Source: Nostoc edaphicum CCNP1411
GTDB lineage: Bacteria > Cyanobacteriota > Cyanobacteriia > Cyanobacteriales > Nostocaceae
DNA: 64,000 nucleotides
Reading direction: 5' to 3'
Assembly: GCF_014023275.1 (NCBI RefSeq)
Contig: NZ_CP054698.1
Coordinates: 6,533,001 to 6,597,000 of the forward strand
Of the stretch, positions 18,014 through 26,271 are shown one piece after another (positions within the stretch are counted from its first letter, which is position 1; the number at the start of each line of letters is the position of its first letter). Both the position numbers and the translations under genes were made by a program. The notes under the pieces are model-generated. The model was given only the letters and a program-made list of their open reading frames with translations. It was not told where the DNA came from and ran no database searches.

Positions 18014-18490
18014 ATGGCTCTGACTCAAGGCGGACGGGCAAATAAGTCTGGTAATATTTTAGAAGGAAATGTAGAAGCAATTTTAAATGGGCATAATTAT
18101 TTCCAAGTCGGGAACTATGTCCCAAAAGAATTTATATTAAATGCTGCTTTATTGCCAAAACGTTATGGCAAAGAAGTTTATATTGGGACTGGAATTTATC
18201 ATACCGATCTGAAGGTTGATTTTTATGTTGTTGGTTCACCTGCAATGCCATCTGGTTTAATTTTTGAGTGCAAGTGGCAAGAAAGCCCCGGTTCTGTCGA
18301 TGAAAAGTTTCCTTATTTGAACATGAACATCCAGAATTATTATCCTGCACCAACTATTGTAATTTTAGGTGGTGAAGGTATGCGAGAAGGGGCAAGCAAA
18401 TGGCTAAAAGCAAGAGTGAATGATAACCATAATTTATTAGCAGTTTATAGCTTAGACAGATTTATTGCGTGGGCAAATAAAAATCTTTAA
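18014..18490 (+). CDS. PD-(D/E)XK nuclease, probable restriction endonuclease
   Basis: 158 residues from ATG 18014 (AGAGGGA 7 nt upstream). The catalytic core is visible: Asp in DLKVDFYVVG, then GLIFECKWQ, the (D/E)XK strand with Glu and Lys. An N-terminal GRANKSGNILEGNVEAIL helix resembles small restriction or PD-(D/E)XK nucleases. The convergent neighbour is a Dam-type DNA methylase overlapping by 29 bp, so the two probably form a type II restriction-modification pair. The recognition site is not readable from sequence. Confidence 0.72.
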   Translation: MALTQGGRANKSGNILEGNVEAILNGHNYFQVGNYVPKEFILNAALLPKRYGKEVYIGTGIYHTDLKVDFYVVGSPAMPSGLIFECKWQESPGSVDEKFPYLNMNIQNYYPAPTIVILGGEGMREGASKWLKARVNDNHNLLAVYSLDRFIAWANKNL

Positions 18491-19319
18491 AAGATGTAAT
18501 TAATAGTTCGTGAATCATGCCTCTATTTTTTATATTTGAGTTAATTGAGCGAGATGCGTTGATTTTGTAGGTTTCAAAATTAATATCAGTATAAATTCTT
18601 CTAATAAATTCGCTATCAGAATTACATACCATAACCTTGACACCACGGCTTGCTAACTCTGCACAAGTATCTCTTAAAAGTTCTTGGTCTTTTTTACTAA
18701 AACAATTTTGACTATAAGCAGTGAAATAACTAGTCTCACTGATAGGATGGTAGGGCGGATCAAAAAATACAAAGTCATCATTGTTAGTCGCATGATTTAG
18801 CACTTCTGTAAAATCTGCTTGTTTAATTTCTGCATGAGAAAGTGCTACGGAGGCTACTCTCAGTAAATTTTCAGGGCAAATATTGGGATTTTCATATCTG
18901 CCTAAAGGTACATTGAATTTCCCCTGTGAATTAACTCGATAAAGACCATTAAAACAAGTCTTATTAAGATAAATTATACGAGCAGCTTGTTCTAAATCAG
19001 TACCAACAGAGTTGTTTCTTACACTATAATAATAATCTTTATTATGTCGGATTTTATGCTCTTTCAAGAGACAAATTAATTCTTCAAGATGATCTCTAAC
19101 GCAACAATAAGTGTTAATTAGTTCGGCATTAATATCAGTTAAAATCGCTGCACTTGGTTGGAGATAGAAAAAAACTGCACCACCACCTAAAAATGGCTCA
19201 TAGTAATTTTTATAACTCTTGGGAAAATAAGGAATATATTGCTGTATCAACCTACTTTTACCCCCAGCCCACTTCAAAAATGGACGCGGGCTAGTTTCTT
19301 TGGGGATTTGAATTACCAT
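18462..19319 (-). CDS. DNA adenine methyltransferase, Dam/D12 class
   Basis: 285 residues. Motif I is FLKWAGGKSRL (SAM binding) and motif IV is FFDPPYHP, catalytic for N6-adenine methylation. The region YNPxxN-type ...IIYLNKTCFNGLYRVNSQGKFNVPLGRY is typical of the Dam, DpnII and EcoRV methylase group. GATC specificity is likely for this subgroup but unproven. HIP1 (GCGATCGC), abundant here, contains GATC. It converges on, and overlaps, a PD-(D/E)XK nuclease gene. Confidence 0.88.
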   Translation of the reverse strand: MVIQIPKETSPRPFLKWAGGKSRLIQQYIPYFPKSYKNYYEPFLGGGAVFFYLQPSAAILTDINAELINTYCCVRDHLEELICLLKEHKIRHNKDYYYSVRNNSVGTDLEQAARIIYLNKTCFNGLYRVNSQGKFNVPLGRYENPNICPENLLRVASVALSHAEIKQADFTEVLNHATNNDDFVFFDPPYHPISETSYFTAYSQNCFSKKDQELLRDTCAELASRGVKVMVCNSDSEFIRRIYTDINFETYKINASRSINSNIKNRGMIHELLITSFKDFYLPTQ

Positions 19320-19484
19320 TTACTTACGATTTAACTGAAAATAATCGTGACTAAATAAAGCTAATATAACCGACGAGCCGTATTTTATATTAACTGACTA
19401 ATTTTCCAGCCACATATATTACAATTGAGTAGATAAAGCATATCAAAACAAACGTAAGTATATAACAAGGCAGTTTACATTCAG

Positions 19485-19691
19485 ATGTTTGACGGATTTT
19501 GGGATAACGTCTTTCGCTACCCCCGGTACTTAATTACTATTGTCTTAGGACTGTTTCTGAACACCTTTGCACCATTAGTGCCACTGTTGAAGCGTCCGGT
19601 CACATTGATCGCCCTCTTGGGCTTATTTGTGAGCAGCCTAGTCTTCCTTACTTTCACCCTACGGGCAATGCTGGGCTTGAGTCCAATCTAG
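19485..19691 (+). CDS. ycf33: Ycf33/DUF751 small membrane protein
   Basis: 68 residues with two transmembrane segments (about 14-35 and 42-62). The start MFDGFWDNVFRYPRYLITIVLGLF is characteristic of Ycf33, conserved in cyanobacteria and many plastids and of unknown function. It is followed by rbfA on the same strand after about 120 bp. Confidence 0.85.
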   Translation: MFDGFWDNVFRYPRYLITIVLGLFLNTFAPLVPLLKRPVTLIALLGLFVSSLVFLTFTLRAMLGLSPI

Positions 19692-19814
19692 ACTAGCGCT
19701 ATATCGGGGCTGTGCCCCACAGACGGTTGCTCTTAGCGTTGCTCCCGCTAAGTACTGTCTACCCAACTTGCATCTATTTTTGTCGTACAACCTCTGTGAT
19801 GAGGCGAAATTTTT

Positions 19815-20234
19815 ATGGCTACAAATCGTCGGGTTTCCCGCGTTGCTGAACTGATCAAACGGGAAGTTAGCCAAATGCTGCTCAACGGCATTAAGGATGA
19901 CCGTGTGGGTACTGGAATGGTCAGTGTTACTGATGTTGATGTTTCTGGCGATCTCCAACACGCCAAAATCTACGTCAGCATCTATGGTACAGATGAAGCT
20001 AAAGAAGAAACAATGGCAGGCTTAAAGTCCGCTACGGGTTATGTCCGCAGCGAACTTGGGGCGCGGGTACGCCTACGTCGTACACCAGAGGTAATATTTC
20101 TCGAAGATCGCTCCATCGAACGCGGTAATAAAGTATTGGCACTACTAAACCAACTTAATCATGACCGTCCTCCAGAAAATCTCGTAGCAGTAGAAGACAG
20201 CACTGATCAAAATGATCAGGAATTCTCCGAATAA
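19815..20234 (+). CDS. rbfA: Ribosome-binding factor A
   Basis: 139 residues. The KH-like fold is recognised from [39 protein letters not shown] and [19 protein letters not shown]. RbfA binds the 30S subunit and assists 16S 5'-end maturation. The acidic C-terminal tail (about 118-139) is typical of cyanobacterial members. An intrinsic terminator follows at 20296-20323. Confidence 0.95.
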   Translation: MATNRRVSRVAELIKREVSQMLLNGIKDDRVGTGMVSVTDVDVSGDLQHAKIYVSIYGTDEAKEETMAGLKSATGYVRSELGARVRLRRTPEVIFLEDRSIERGNKVLALLNQLNHDRPPENLVAVEDSTDQNDQEFSE

Positions 20235-20295
20235 GTAACTAAAACAACAATGTAACTTCAGAACAATTAATCTCAGCAAATCCGCCAAACAGTTT

Positions 20296-20323
20296 ACAGA
20301 CGTGACTAGATCGCGTCTGTTTT
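20296..20323 (+). terminator. Intrinsic terminator after rbfA
   Basis: Stem arms ACAGACG (20296-20302) and CGTCTGT (20314-20320), 11-nt loop, followed by TTT. Confidence 0.65.
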
Positions 20324-20468
20324 AATGTGACCATAACCTACTTCAGCGATCGGTAGTTGCATGTATGGGCTTTCTGTTTGTCTTGGCTTTTGTTTTTACT
20401 CTACTGCAATGTGAATTCGACGGCTGTCCGTCTAATGAGCCGAATCAAAAGGTTTTTTAAGCAAAACC

Positions 20469-20493
20469 GTCCCTCTCCTAGTTGGAGAGGGAC
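20469..20493. repeat. Perfect hairpin, REP-like
   Basis: Arms GTCCCTCTCC and GGAGAGGGAC with loop TAGTT. No T-run follows, so a terminator is less likely than a dispersed hairpin. It is similar to the second hairpin inside the caspase-fold gene. Confidence 0.7.
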
Positions 20494-21171
20494 AGGCTGG
20501 AACTAAAGTTCAAAACAGGGAGAAGATCGTCAATGCAAAAAGGTAGTAGAAGCACCAACTTTTTTATGTAGATGCATAAATGCTACTTGTCTCAAGCTAC
20601 GAATTAGTATTACTCCACCCTTTTACAGATGTTTTTCAAAATAAACCTATGTAATATTAGTGCTGAAAATAACCAACTGATTACTGTCTTACTTAAGAAA
20701 TTGTTAATAGATGCTAAGGTAAAAGGCTTAGTAGTGTACTTTAGCCGTTATGTTTTGCAGCAGTTTATACCCTAGTGTCTGACAAATATTCTTGTGTTGT
20801 TTACTCTTAGATGAATACCAGCAGTTCTAGACCTAGCTTTAAAGTGATTATTTGATATGTGAGCGATTCCTCCGGCGGGCTACGCCTACGCGATATCAAC
20901 TACCAAATCTTGCCTAAATACAGTAATGGCAAGACTTTTAGACTTGTGGCATCAAAGCCATACAGCTACAGATGCAGGTTAAGTTAACTACTTGGAATTT
21001 TTTTTGTAAAGCGGATTTTCGAGAAATGTCAGGATTCGTTGACTTTCTTAACATTTCTTGAGATTATTTTAGGATGTGTAGCGTCAAAATAAAAATAGTT
21101 CCGTATAGCAAACTACAAAATCCTAGCCACAAGTCTAATTTCTGTAATGTTTGTTCCTAATTATTAACGGG

Positions 21172-21189
21172 AACACTATCGTAAGTGTT
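21172..21189. promoter_or_regulatory. Inverted repeat upstream of DUF4327 gene
   Basis: AACACT (21172-21177) and AGTGTT (21184-21189) with a 6-nt spacer, 18 bp before the start codon. It could be a repressor site or an mRNA leader hairpin. The regulator is unknown. Confidence 0.3.
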
Positions 21190-21207
21190 AATTTGTGAGT
21201 AAAAACC

Positions 21208-21444
21208 ATGAGTGTGAATACGGTGCCTTCTATCAATTACTACTCTCTAGATGTGATTCAAGACGAAGCACGCCGACTGGTGCAAAAGGGAATGATTAGC
21301 CGACAACAGCCAATATATACCCTTTGCCAATACATTCCAGCGAGAGAGTGGGTTTGCGTTGAATGTGAATTAGAGAAATGTGACTTTTTGTTGCGCGATC
21401 GCATTGGCGATCTAATTGGTCGTGAACAGTGGGATAACGACTAA
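21208..21444 (+). CDS. DUF4327 family protein
   Basis: 78 residues, a small cyanobacterial family of unknown function. Recognised from SLDVIQDEARRLVQKGMISRQQPIYTLCQYIPAREWVCVECELE and the closing RDRIGDLIGREQWDND. Soluble, with three cysteines and no signal peptide. Stands alone between long spacers. Confidence 0.82.
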   Translation: MSVNTVPSINYYSLDVIQDEARRLVQKGMISRQQPIYTLCQYIPAREWVCVECELEKCDFLLRDRIGDLIGREQWDND

Positions 21445-22193
21445 ATCAATGTTTGATTTCGGTTTGGGATTGGGAGCTTATTTTCGATGTGTGGATGTCA
21501 CCATCAACGATTCAACGCCCAATCTGGGGGATAATCTCTGGTTTTTCATGAGCATTGCCCCATACAGAATCTTGCGTTTTTCATTAACACAGAAGTATTA
21601 GAGTCTGAATTTATACAACTTTTCAAGTTAAAGAAGGCATCAGAACCATTTGTTCTGTACATCTGATGTCACGGCTTGAGTCTAGTATGTAAATTCTGTG
21701 AAGTTCCTACATTGATCTGATAGAAGTGTAGGAACTTCACTTTTGACTCGTAATTCATTGCATCGCTTAGTTGAGGGAAGCGTCAACCTACTTGCTGTTC
21801 AAAGCCAAAATCCGTCTTGAAAAGTTTGCTGACTAGGGCTAACGCACACCAAAGGGAACTTCCGCAAGCAACTGGCTCAACTCTGATAAAATCCAAAATT
21901 TGTATGAAGAATTCAGAACTCAGGAGCAGAGCCGGAGACGTTTCCGTTAGCTTCGGTCAGAATGAGCGTATGAATTCTGTACGAGTGGGTGACGAATATT
22001 TGGTTAAAAGCGAGTGGAATAGTGGGCGAAAAAAATTAAAATATTCTCGCCTTAAAACTCTACCCATAAAGGGATAGAGCATTCACCAATTCTTTTAGCG
22101 CAGCGGGGCGTAGCCCATTCTGTATTCTGACTCCTGTTTTATATAGTATTTTTCTTCAAAAATCTTGAAAGCATAGCAAAACCATTTCAACTA
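21445..22193. other. Spacer containing a foldback repeat, no gene
   Basis: About 750 bp. The right half is the dispersed element at 21904-22137. An open frame at 21817-22077 lies largely within that element and is not considered real. Confidence 0.55.
21904..22137. repeat. Dispersed foldback (MITE-like) element, copy 1
   Basis: Begins ATGAAGAATTCAGAACTCAG and ends CTGTATTCTGACTCCTG; the end is the inverse of CAGGAGTCAGAAT at the start. An internal hairpin has arms CTCTA and TAGAG around CCC/GGG, and GCGGGGCGTAGCCCATTCTG lies near the right end. A second copy is at 40662-40834. Confidence 0.75.
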
Positions 22194-22547
22194 TTATGCT
22201 ACTTGCTCTAAGTACTGATTAATGTCTTCAATAATGCGAGTAAGTTCAGCTTCAGTAGTCAAGCGGATGTTGACGTTGCGGACAGTCAGCAAAACTTTGG
22301 CTGCGAAGGGCGTTGGCCAGATATTAGGATTACAAAAAACTTCTAAAAATACTTCACCCGTATAACGATATTCCAAGGGAGGCTGGGGAGTGACTCTACC
22401 ACCGCCAGGAGTGGGTTTAGCGGCGATCGCTTTCAGGCGCTCCATCAGTTGATCCGTCGCTGTCTTTAATTCTCGTGCTGCTTGGGGTGAAAAACTGAAG
22501 GAGACTGAACCTTCAATTAAATTCAATGTTAGAGGAATTGAAGACAT
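22194..22547 (-). CDS. Unknown soluble protein
   Basis: 117 residues, no family recognised. The N-terminus is beta-rich (SIPLTLNLIEGSVSFSFSPQAARELK); a Gly/Pro-rich linker (PTPGGGRVTPQPP, about 44-56) leads to a second strand-rich half and a terminal helix (TRIIEDINQYLEQVA). No signal peptide or membrane segment. Composition and codon use resemble neighbouring genes, so it is probably real. Confidence 0.65.
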   Translation of the reverse strand: MSSIPLTLNLIEGSVSFSFSPQAARELKTATDQLMERLKAIAAKPTPGGGRVTPQPPLEYRYTGEVFLEVFCNPNIWPTPFAAKVLLTVRNVNIRLTTEAELTRIIEDINQYLEQVA

Positions 22548-22666
22548 ATCTTTTTTATTAAAACTTCTTGATAAGTACTGATATTACCGGAAGAAGGGGC
22601 CTGAATCCCAATCTGATGTTTCCCTGTGTCTGATTCAAAAACCACTAGTACCGCAAGACGGAATTA

Positions 22667-22692
22667 AAAATTAAAAATTAAAAATTAAAAAT
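22667..22692. repeat. STRR, ATTAAAA heptads
   Basis: Four tandem ATTAAAA units. The same unit recurs in the rRNA spacers (30103-30135 and 33447-33520). Confidence 0.75.
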
Positions 22693-22792
22693 GAAGACAG
22701 CGTAAGGGTTTTATTGATTGGGAATGGGTGGTTTATTTCCGCCGTGCTGTACTAGTAGTCCGTCAAGCCAACAATGCTTGGTAAATAAGTTT

Positions 22793-22840
22793 GTAGTAAG
22801 GACTTTAGTCCTTGTCTTAAGCACTGAAAGTGCTTACTAC
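22793..22840. repeat. Foldback repeat with GTAGTAAG ends
   Basis: Terminal arms GTAGTAAG (22793-22800) and CTTACTAC (22833-22840). Inside are two smaller hairpins, GGACT-TT-AGTCC and AAGCACT-GAA-AGTGCTT. A compact nested cruciform unit. Confidence 0.7.
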
Positions 22841-22885
22841 GTAACAGGCTTTCATTAGCTTGCAATAAGAGCATTACCCGTCGAA

Positions 22886-23400
22886 TCAGGCTGCGAAGCC
22901 ACCATCAATTTTCAGGCTCGCACCCGTGACAAAACCAGCTTCGGCACTGGCAAGATAGGAAACCATGTCGGCAACTTCTTCACTCCGACCGTAGCGCTGG
23001 AGGGCGATCATGCTTCTCATATTGTCGGCAAAGGAACCCTCGGCCGGGTTCATGTCGGTGTCCACGGGGCCGGGTTGGTGATGCCACGAGGGCCGAGATC
23101 ACGGGCAAGACCGCGCGTAAAACTGGCGATCGCACCCTTGGTCAAAGCGTAGACGGAGCCACCAGCAAATGGCATGATGTCACTGTTGATGCTGCCGATC
23201 ATGATAATCCGTCCCCCCTCACCAATGTGGCGGACAGCCTCCTGAGTTGCCACAAATACGCCCCTGACGTTAATCGCGATGAGTCGGTCAAAATCATCCA
23301 GTGAGAACTGGTCGATCAGAGCCAAAGCGGCGACCTCCGCATTGTTCACCAGGATGTCCAGGCGATTTAGTGTCCCATTGACATCCTCAAATGTTGACCC
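22886..23400 (-). pseudogene. Decayed SDR-family oxidoreductase
   Basis: On the minus strand, reading from 23400 gives GTLNRLDILVNNAEVAA, then the SDR catalytic stretch GSINSDIMPFAGGSVYALTKGAIASFTRGLARDLGPRGIT. A frameshift or small deletion near 23072 ends that frame. The next frame resumes with GPVDTDMNPAEGSF and ends ASLKIDGGFAA-stop at 22886-22888. The N-terminal nucleotide-binding glycines are missing. The segment is visibly GC-richer than its surroundings, pointing to an acquired and then broken gene, perhaps a FabG-like reductase. Confidence 0.88.
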
Positions 23401-23799
23401 TTTTCTGAATAAATTGTGGGCTTTCTTATCCTTATAAAGTAGTAAATAAAACTCATTAAGCTCGTCAGTTATTCGGAGTAAATACAGACAAATATAGTGG
23501 TCATAATATCTTTGAATACAATTCGATATGACCTAAGTGGATGTATGAGGAAGAATATTAATTAAAATATTTCTAGAATTAATGATAAAAATACGCTGTT
23601 ATTTGTAAATATATTATTAATGTCCATCGAGCTTGTAGCTGTTGTTAGTTATAAAGAGTCTCAACAAATTGGCATAAAATATAGAGACTCCAGAGATATT
23701 TAGTTCTTACTGCGTAAGACTTTGATACACTTTATTTGTATTTATTTGTATTTTGAGGTCTACATTAGAAGTCATAGAACTTGATGTGATAAATTATCT
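23401..23799. other. AT-rich spacer, no gene seen
   Basis: About 400 bp between the SDR pseudogene and the CDF gene. Its composition drops sharply to AT-rich right at the pseudogene edge. No hairpin or RNA gene noticed. Confidence 0.45.
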
Positions 23800-24705
23800 A
23801 TGACTTACGATAACCGTGGCGAAGTACAAAAGGTTTTAATTATTACCCTACTGCTCAACCTGTTTGTACTGGCATTAAAAGCAGTTGTAGGCTACTCGAC
23901 AGGTTCTTTGAGTTTGCTAGCTGATGCCTTGCATAGTGTGACAGATAGCGCCAATAACGTTTTAGGATTAATTGCGAGTAAATTTTCTTCTCCACAACCC
24001 GATCGCGAGCATCCCTACGGACACAGTAAGTTTGAAGCAGTGGGAGCTTTAGGAATTGCCTCATTTTTAGGAATAGCCTGTTTTGAAATTCTGCAAGGAG
24101 CAATCGAACGAATTCTCAAAGGTGGTGGTGAACCTGTGAGAATTTCGCCACCTGAGTTGTGGTTATTACTAATTGTGCTGGGCGTGAATATTTTTGTGGC
24201 GTTTTACGAACGTGCTGTGGGTAGGCGGGTAGGTAGCTCAATTCTCATAGCTGACGCCACACATACCATGAGCGATATTTGGGTGACAATCTCTGTAATT
24301 GGCGGATTGATAGGAGTTTGGCTAGGTTATCAATGGATGGATTTGGTGTTAGCTTTTCCTGTCGCCTTGCTGGTATTTTGGAGTGGCTGGTCAGTTTTAA
24401 AAGAGAATTTGCCTTGGCTTGTAGATCAAATGGCGATCGCACCAGAAGCAATACATGCGATCGCTACTTCTGTTCCAGGTGTAATTAACTGTCATGCGAT
24501 CGCTTCTCGCGGCGTTCTTGGTCGTCAAGTATTCATCGAAATGCATTTAATAGTAGATGCACCAGATGTAGAAACCGCCCACCACATAACCGAAGAAGTA
24601 GAAAGCCGGTTAGAAGAACAGTTTCGTCCAGTGAGGATTTTAATTCACGTCGAGCCACCAACATATAAGTCTGAGCAAATTAGCTTTGAAACTGGAGCAA
24701 AATAG
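23800..24705 (+). CDS. Cation diffusion facilitator family exporter
   Basis: 301 residues, about six transmembrane helices, then a cytosolic C-terminal domain (about 208-295). CDF metal-site motifs are DALHSVTDSANN (helix 2) and DATHTMSD (helix 5). HPYGHSKFE is the conserved loop of the family. It should export Zn2+, Co2+ or Mn2+ in exchange for H+; the metal is not certain. No metalloregulator gene is adjacent. Confidence 0.92.
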   Translation: MTYDNRGEVQKVLIITLLLNLFVLALKAVVGYSTGSLSLLADALHSVTDSANNVLGLIASKFSSPQPDREHPYGHSKFEAVGALGIASFLGIACFEILQGAIERILKGGGEPVRISPPELWLLLIVLGVNIFVAFYERAVGRRVGSSILIADATHTMSDIWVTISVIGGLIGVWLGYQWMDLVLAFPVALLVFWSGWSVLKENLPWLVDQMAIAPEAIHAIATSVPGVINCHAIASRGVLGRQVFIEMHLIVDAPDVETAHHITEEVESRLEEQFRPVRILIHVEPPTYKSEQISFETGAK

Positions 24706-25127
24706 TCTCTAGCAATTTTCAAGTATGCGAGTTTATTTAAAAGATTAAATAACACAGAATTTAATGCAATACAGTTCAGATAAGACCAAAACACTTGTAG
24801 AGACGGCGATTTATCGCGTCTCGAAAACCCAAAATTTTTGCCAATAGCCCTTAACTGAACCGTATTGGAATTTAATGGAGATATTTCTACTTTTTCCAAA
24901 GCAAATTATCACCGCAGTCAAAAACAATTTCAAGAAAATTATCATAAATTGAATGAGTTTGTGCAGAAGGTAACTCACAAGAAATTACATGATAAATACA
25001 CTATTTTATAAATATTTCAAGCTTTTTGATGACAGAATTGGTGTTTCAAGTTTCCTCAAGACTGCAATCACACCTTTTTAACTACTCCTGACGGAAATAA
25101 CAAATAATAAGTCTATGCATCTTTGTA
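24706..25127. other. Spacer with a short inverted-repeat element, no gene
   Basis: About 420 bp. It contains the 101-bp element at 24767-24867; the rest is AT-rich without a supported gene. Confidence 0.5.
24767..24867. repeat. Short MITE-like element with terminal inverted repeats, copy 1
   Basis: Ends CAATACAGTTCAGATAAG and CTTAACTGAACCGTATTG are imperfect inverse copies. The centre holds GAGACGGCGATTTATCGCGTC. A truncated copy in opposite orientation lies at 44326-44404. Confidence 0.8.
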
Positions 25128-25529
25128 TTAACTCTTATAAGAAGCAACCAAATTTGCGACGATCGCAACTAATTCTCCTGGATCAACTGGTTTAGCCACA
25201 TGAGTCTGAAAGCCTGCTTCGAGAGCACGGCTACGATACTCGCTGTCACCATAGGCAGTTAAGGCGATAGCGGGGAGTTTTCCATAAATATCATTTAGCG
25301 CCCGGATCTTGCGGATTAGGGTGTATCCATCTTCACCAGGCATAGCAATATCACAAATCAAGACATCTGGTTGCAACTCAGGTAGTACATTCAATGCTAC
25401 CGCTGCCGATGCAACTGCCATGATGGTTGCTCCATCAGCTTCCAATACGGTAGTAATGTAAAAGCGGCTATCGTCATCATCATCAACTACGAGGATGTTT
25501 AAGCCAGCAAGGGGGAGAGGAGGTTCCAT
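25128..25529 (-). CDS. Single-domain response regulator (CheY-like receiver)
   Basis: 133 residues from ATG 25529; the frame is open 46 codons further, but nothing there looks like a domain. All receiver residues are present: acidic pocket LVVDDDDDSR, phospho-acceptor Asp in ICDIAMPGEDGY, Thr in ALTAYGDSEYRS and Lys in AKPVDPGEL. There is no output domain. Such stand-alone or PatA/hybrid-kinase-associated receivers pass phosphate between histidine kinases, but no kinase gene is adjacent and the partner is unknown. Confidence 0.82.
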   Translation of the reverse strand: MEPPLPLAGLNILVVDDDDDSRFYITTVLEADGATIMAVASAAVALNVLPELQPDVLICDIAMPGEDGYTLIRKIRALNDIYGKLPAIALTAYGDSEYRSRALEAGFQTHVAKPVDPGELVAIVANLVASYKS

Positions 25530-26271
25530 GACATCTCTATTAACGTTGATCAAATGAAAGTTATTTCTAATGAGCTGCTTGTTTTTTCTCAGTAACCACA
25601 CCATTGGTAATTTTACTGCGATCCCGTCTACTTTTCTAGACAATAATTCAATTTGTCTAGTTACCATCTAATTGATGGTTCATTGTTCGCTGGCATTTAT
25701 AATTATTGACTGGATAAAATTATGTTGGTGTTTAAATTCCTTTACATTTAAAAATTAACTTTAACGAATAGTTGGATTTCAAGAATAATCTTGGTAATTA
25801 CTCACTGCTTTATTACTAACAAGTTTGGATTTTGATGAAAGCTTTTTAAAATTAAAAGTAGTAAAGTTACTTAAAATTTAGCAAATACGGGATTTTGCGA
25901 CATTCTTGCTCTTAGTAAACCGAAATTCAAAAAAAATAGACAATGCCGAGGCTTAAAACGAGTCATGGCGGTATTGCCATTTTGAAATACAGCAGGAGTC
26001 AGAAGTATACTAGTACACTGTGATGGAACCTTGCCTACCTTTAATCAGTTGCTCAAGTAGGGGCAATTCATGAATTGCCCCTACTTGTCTGCTTAATTGA
26101 GATAGTAGCTAGATTTACACCGTGTTGTACTAGGCTTTATACCTGGCTCTTGAGTTGAAAAGGTTTAACTGATTAACTTGCAGACTACTGTATATGAATC
26201 TAATCTACTGCAAGGGATCTGAACTATAGCCAAGAGTGATGAACTTTTAGTTAAGTCAACTCAAAACTTGA
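25530..26271. other. AT-rich spacer with a palindromic element, no gene
   Basis: About 740 bp. It contains the palindromic unit at 26009-26134. The frame upstream of 25529 (to 25667) may be leader or N-terminal extension of the receiver gene. No other coding signal. Confidence 0.5.
26009..26134. repeat. Element with 34-bp perfect palindrome and CTAGTACA-type ends
   Basis: The centre (26054-26087) is a perfect palindrome with half-site CAAGTAGGGGCAATTCA. Outer ends ACTAGTACACTGTGAT and ACACCGTGTTGTACTAG are imperfect inverted repeats, so the unit looks like a foldback or MITE element. Related ends appear near 22646 and 22750. Confidence 0.65.

Larger units (their letters stand above)
20324..21207. 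other. Long spacer with repeats, no gene
   Basis: About 880 bp. It holds a perfect 10-bp hairpin at 20469-20493 (GTCCCTCTCC / GGAGAGGGAC) and a dispersed unit at 20869-20895 (CGGCGGGCTACGCCTACGC) whose inverted relative lies at 7562-7588. I find no convincing coding frame. A small RNA cannot be excluded. Confidence 0.5.

Noticed and set aside
20324..21207. 6S, RNase P or tmRNA gene in the long spacer
   Set aside because: No conserved core motifs or suitable terminator; only repeats noticed.
21817..22077. 86-codon frame
   Set aside because: Mostly inside a dispersed foldback repeat and not conserved with the second copy at 40662.
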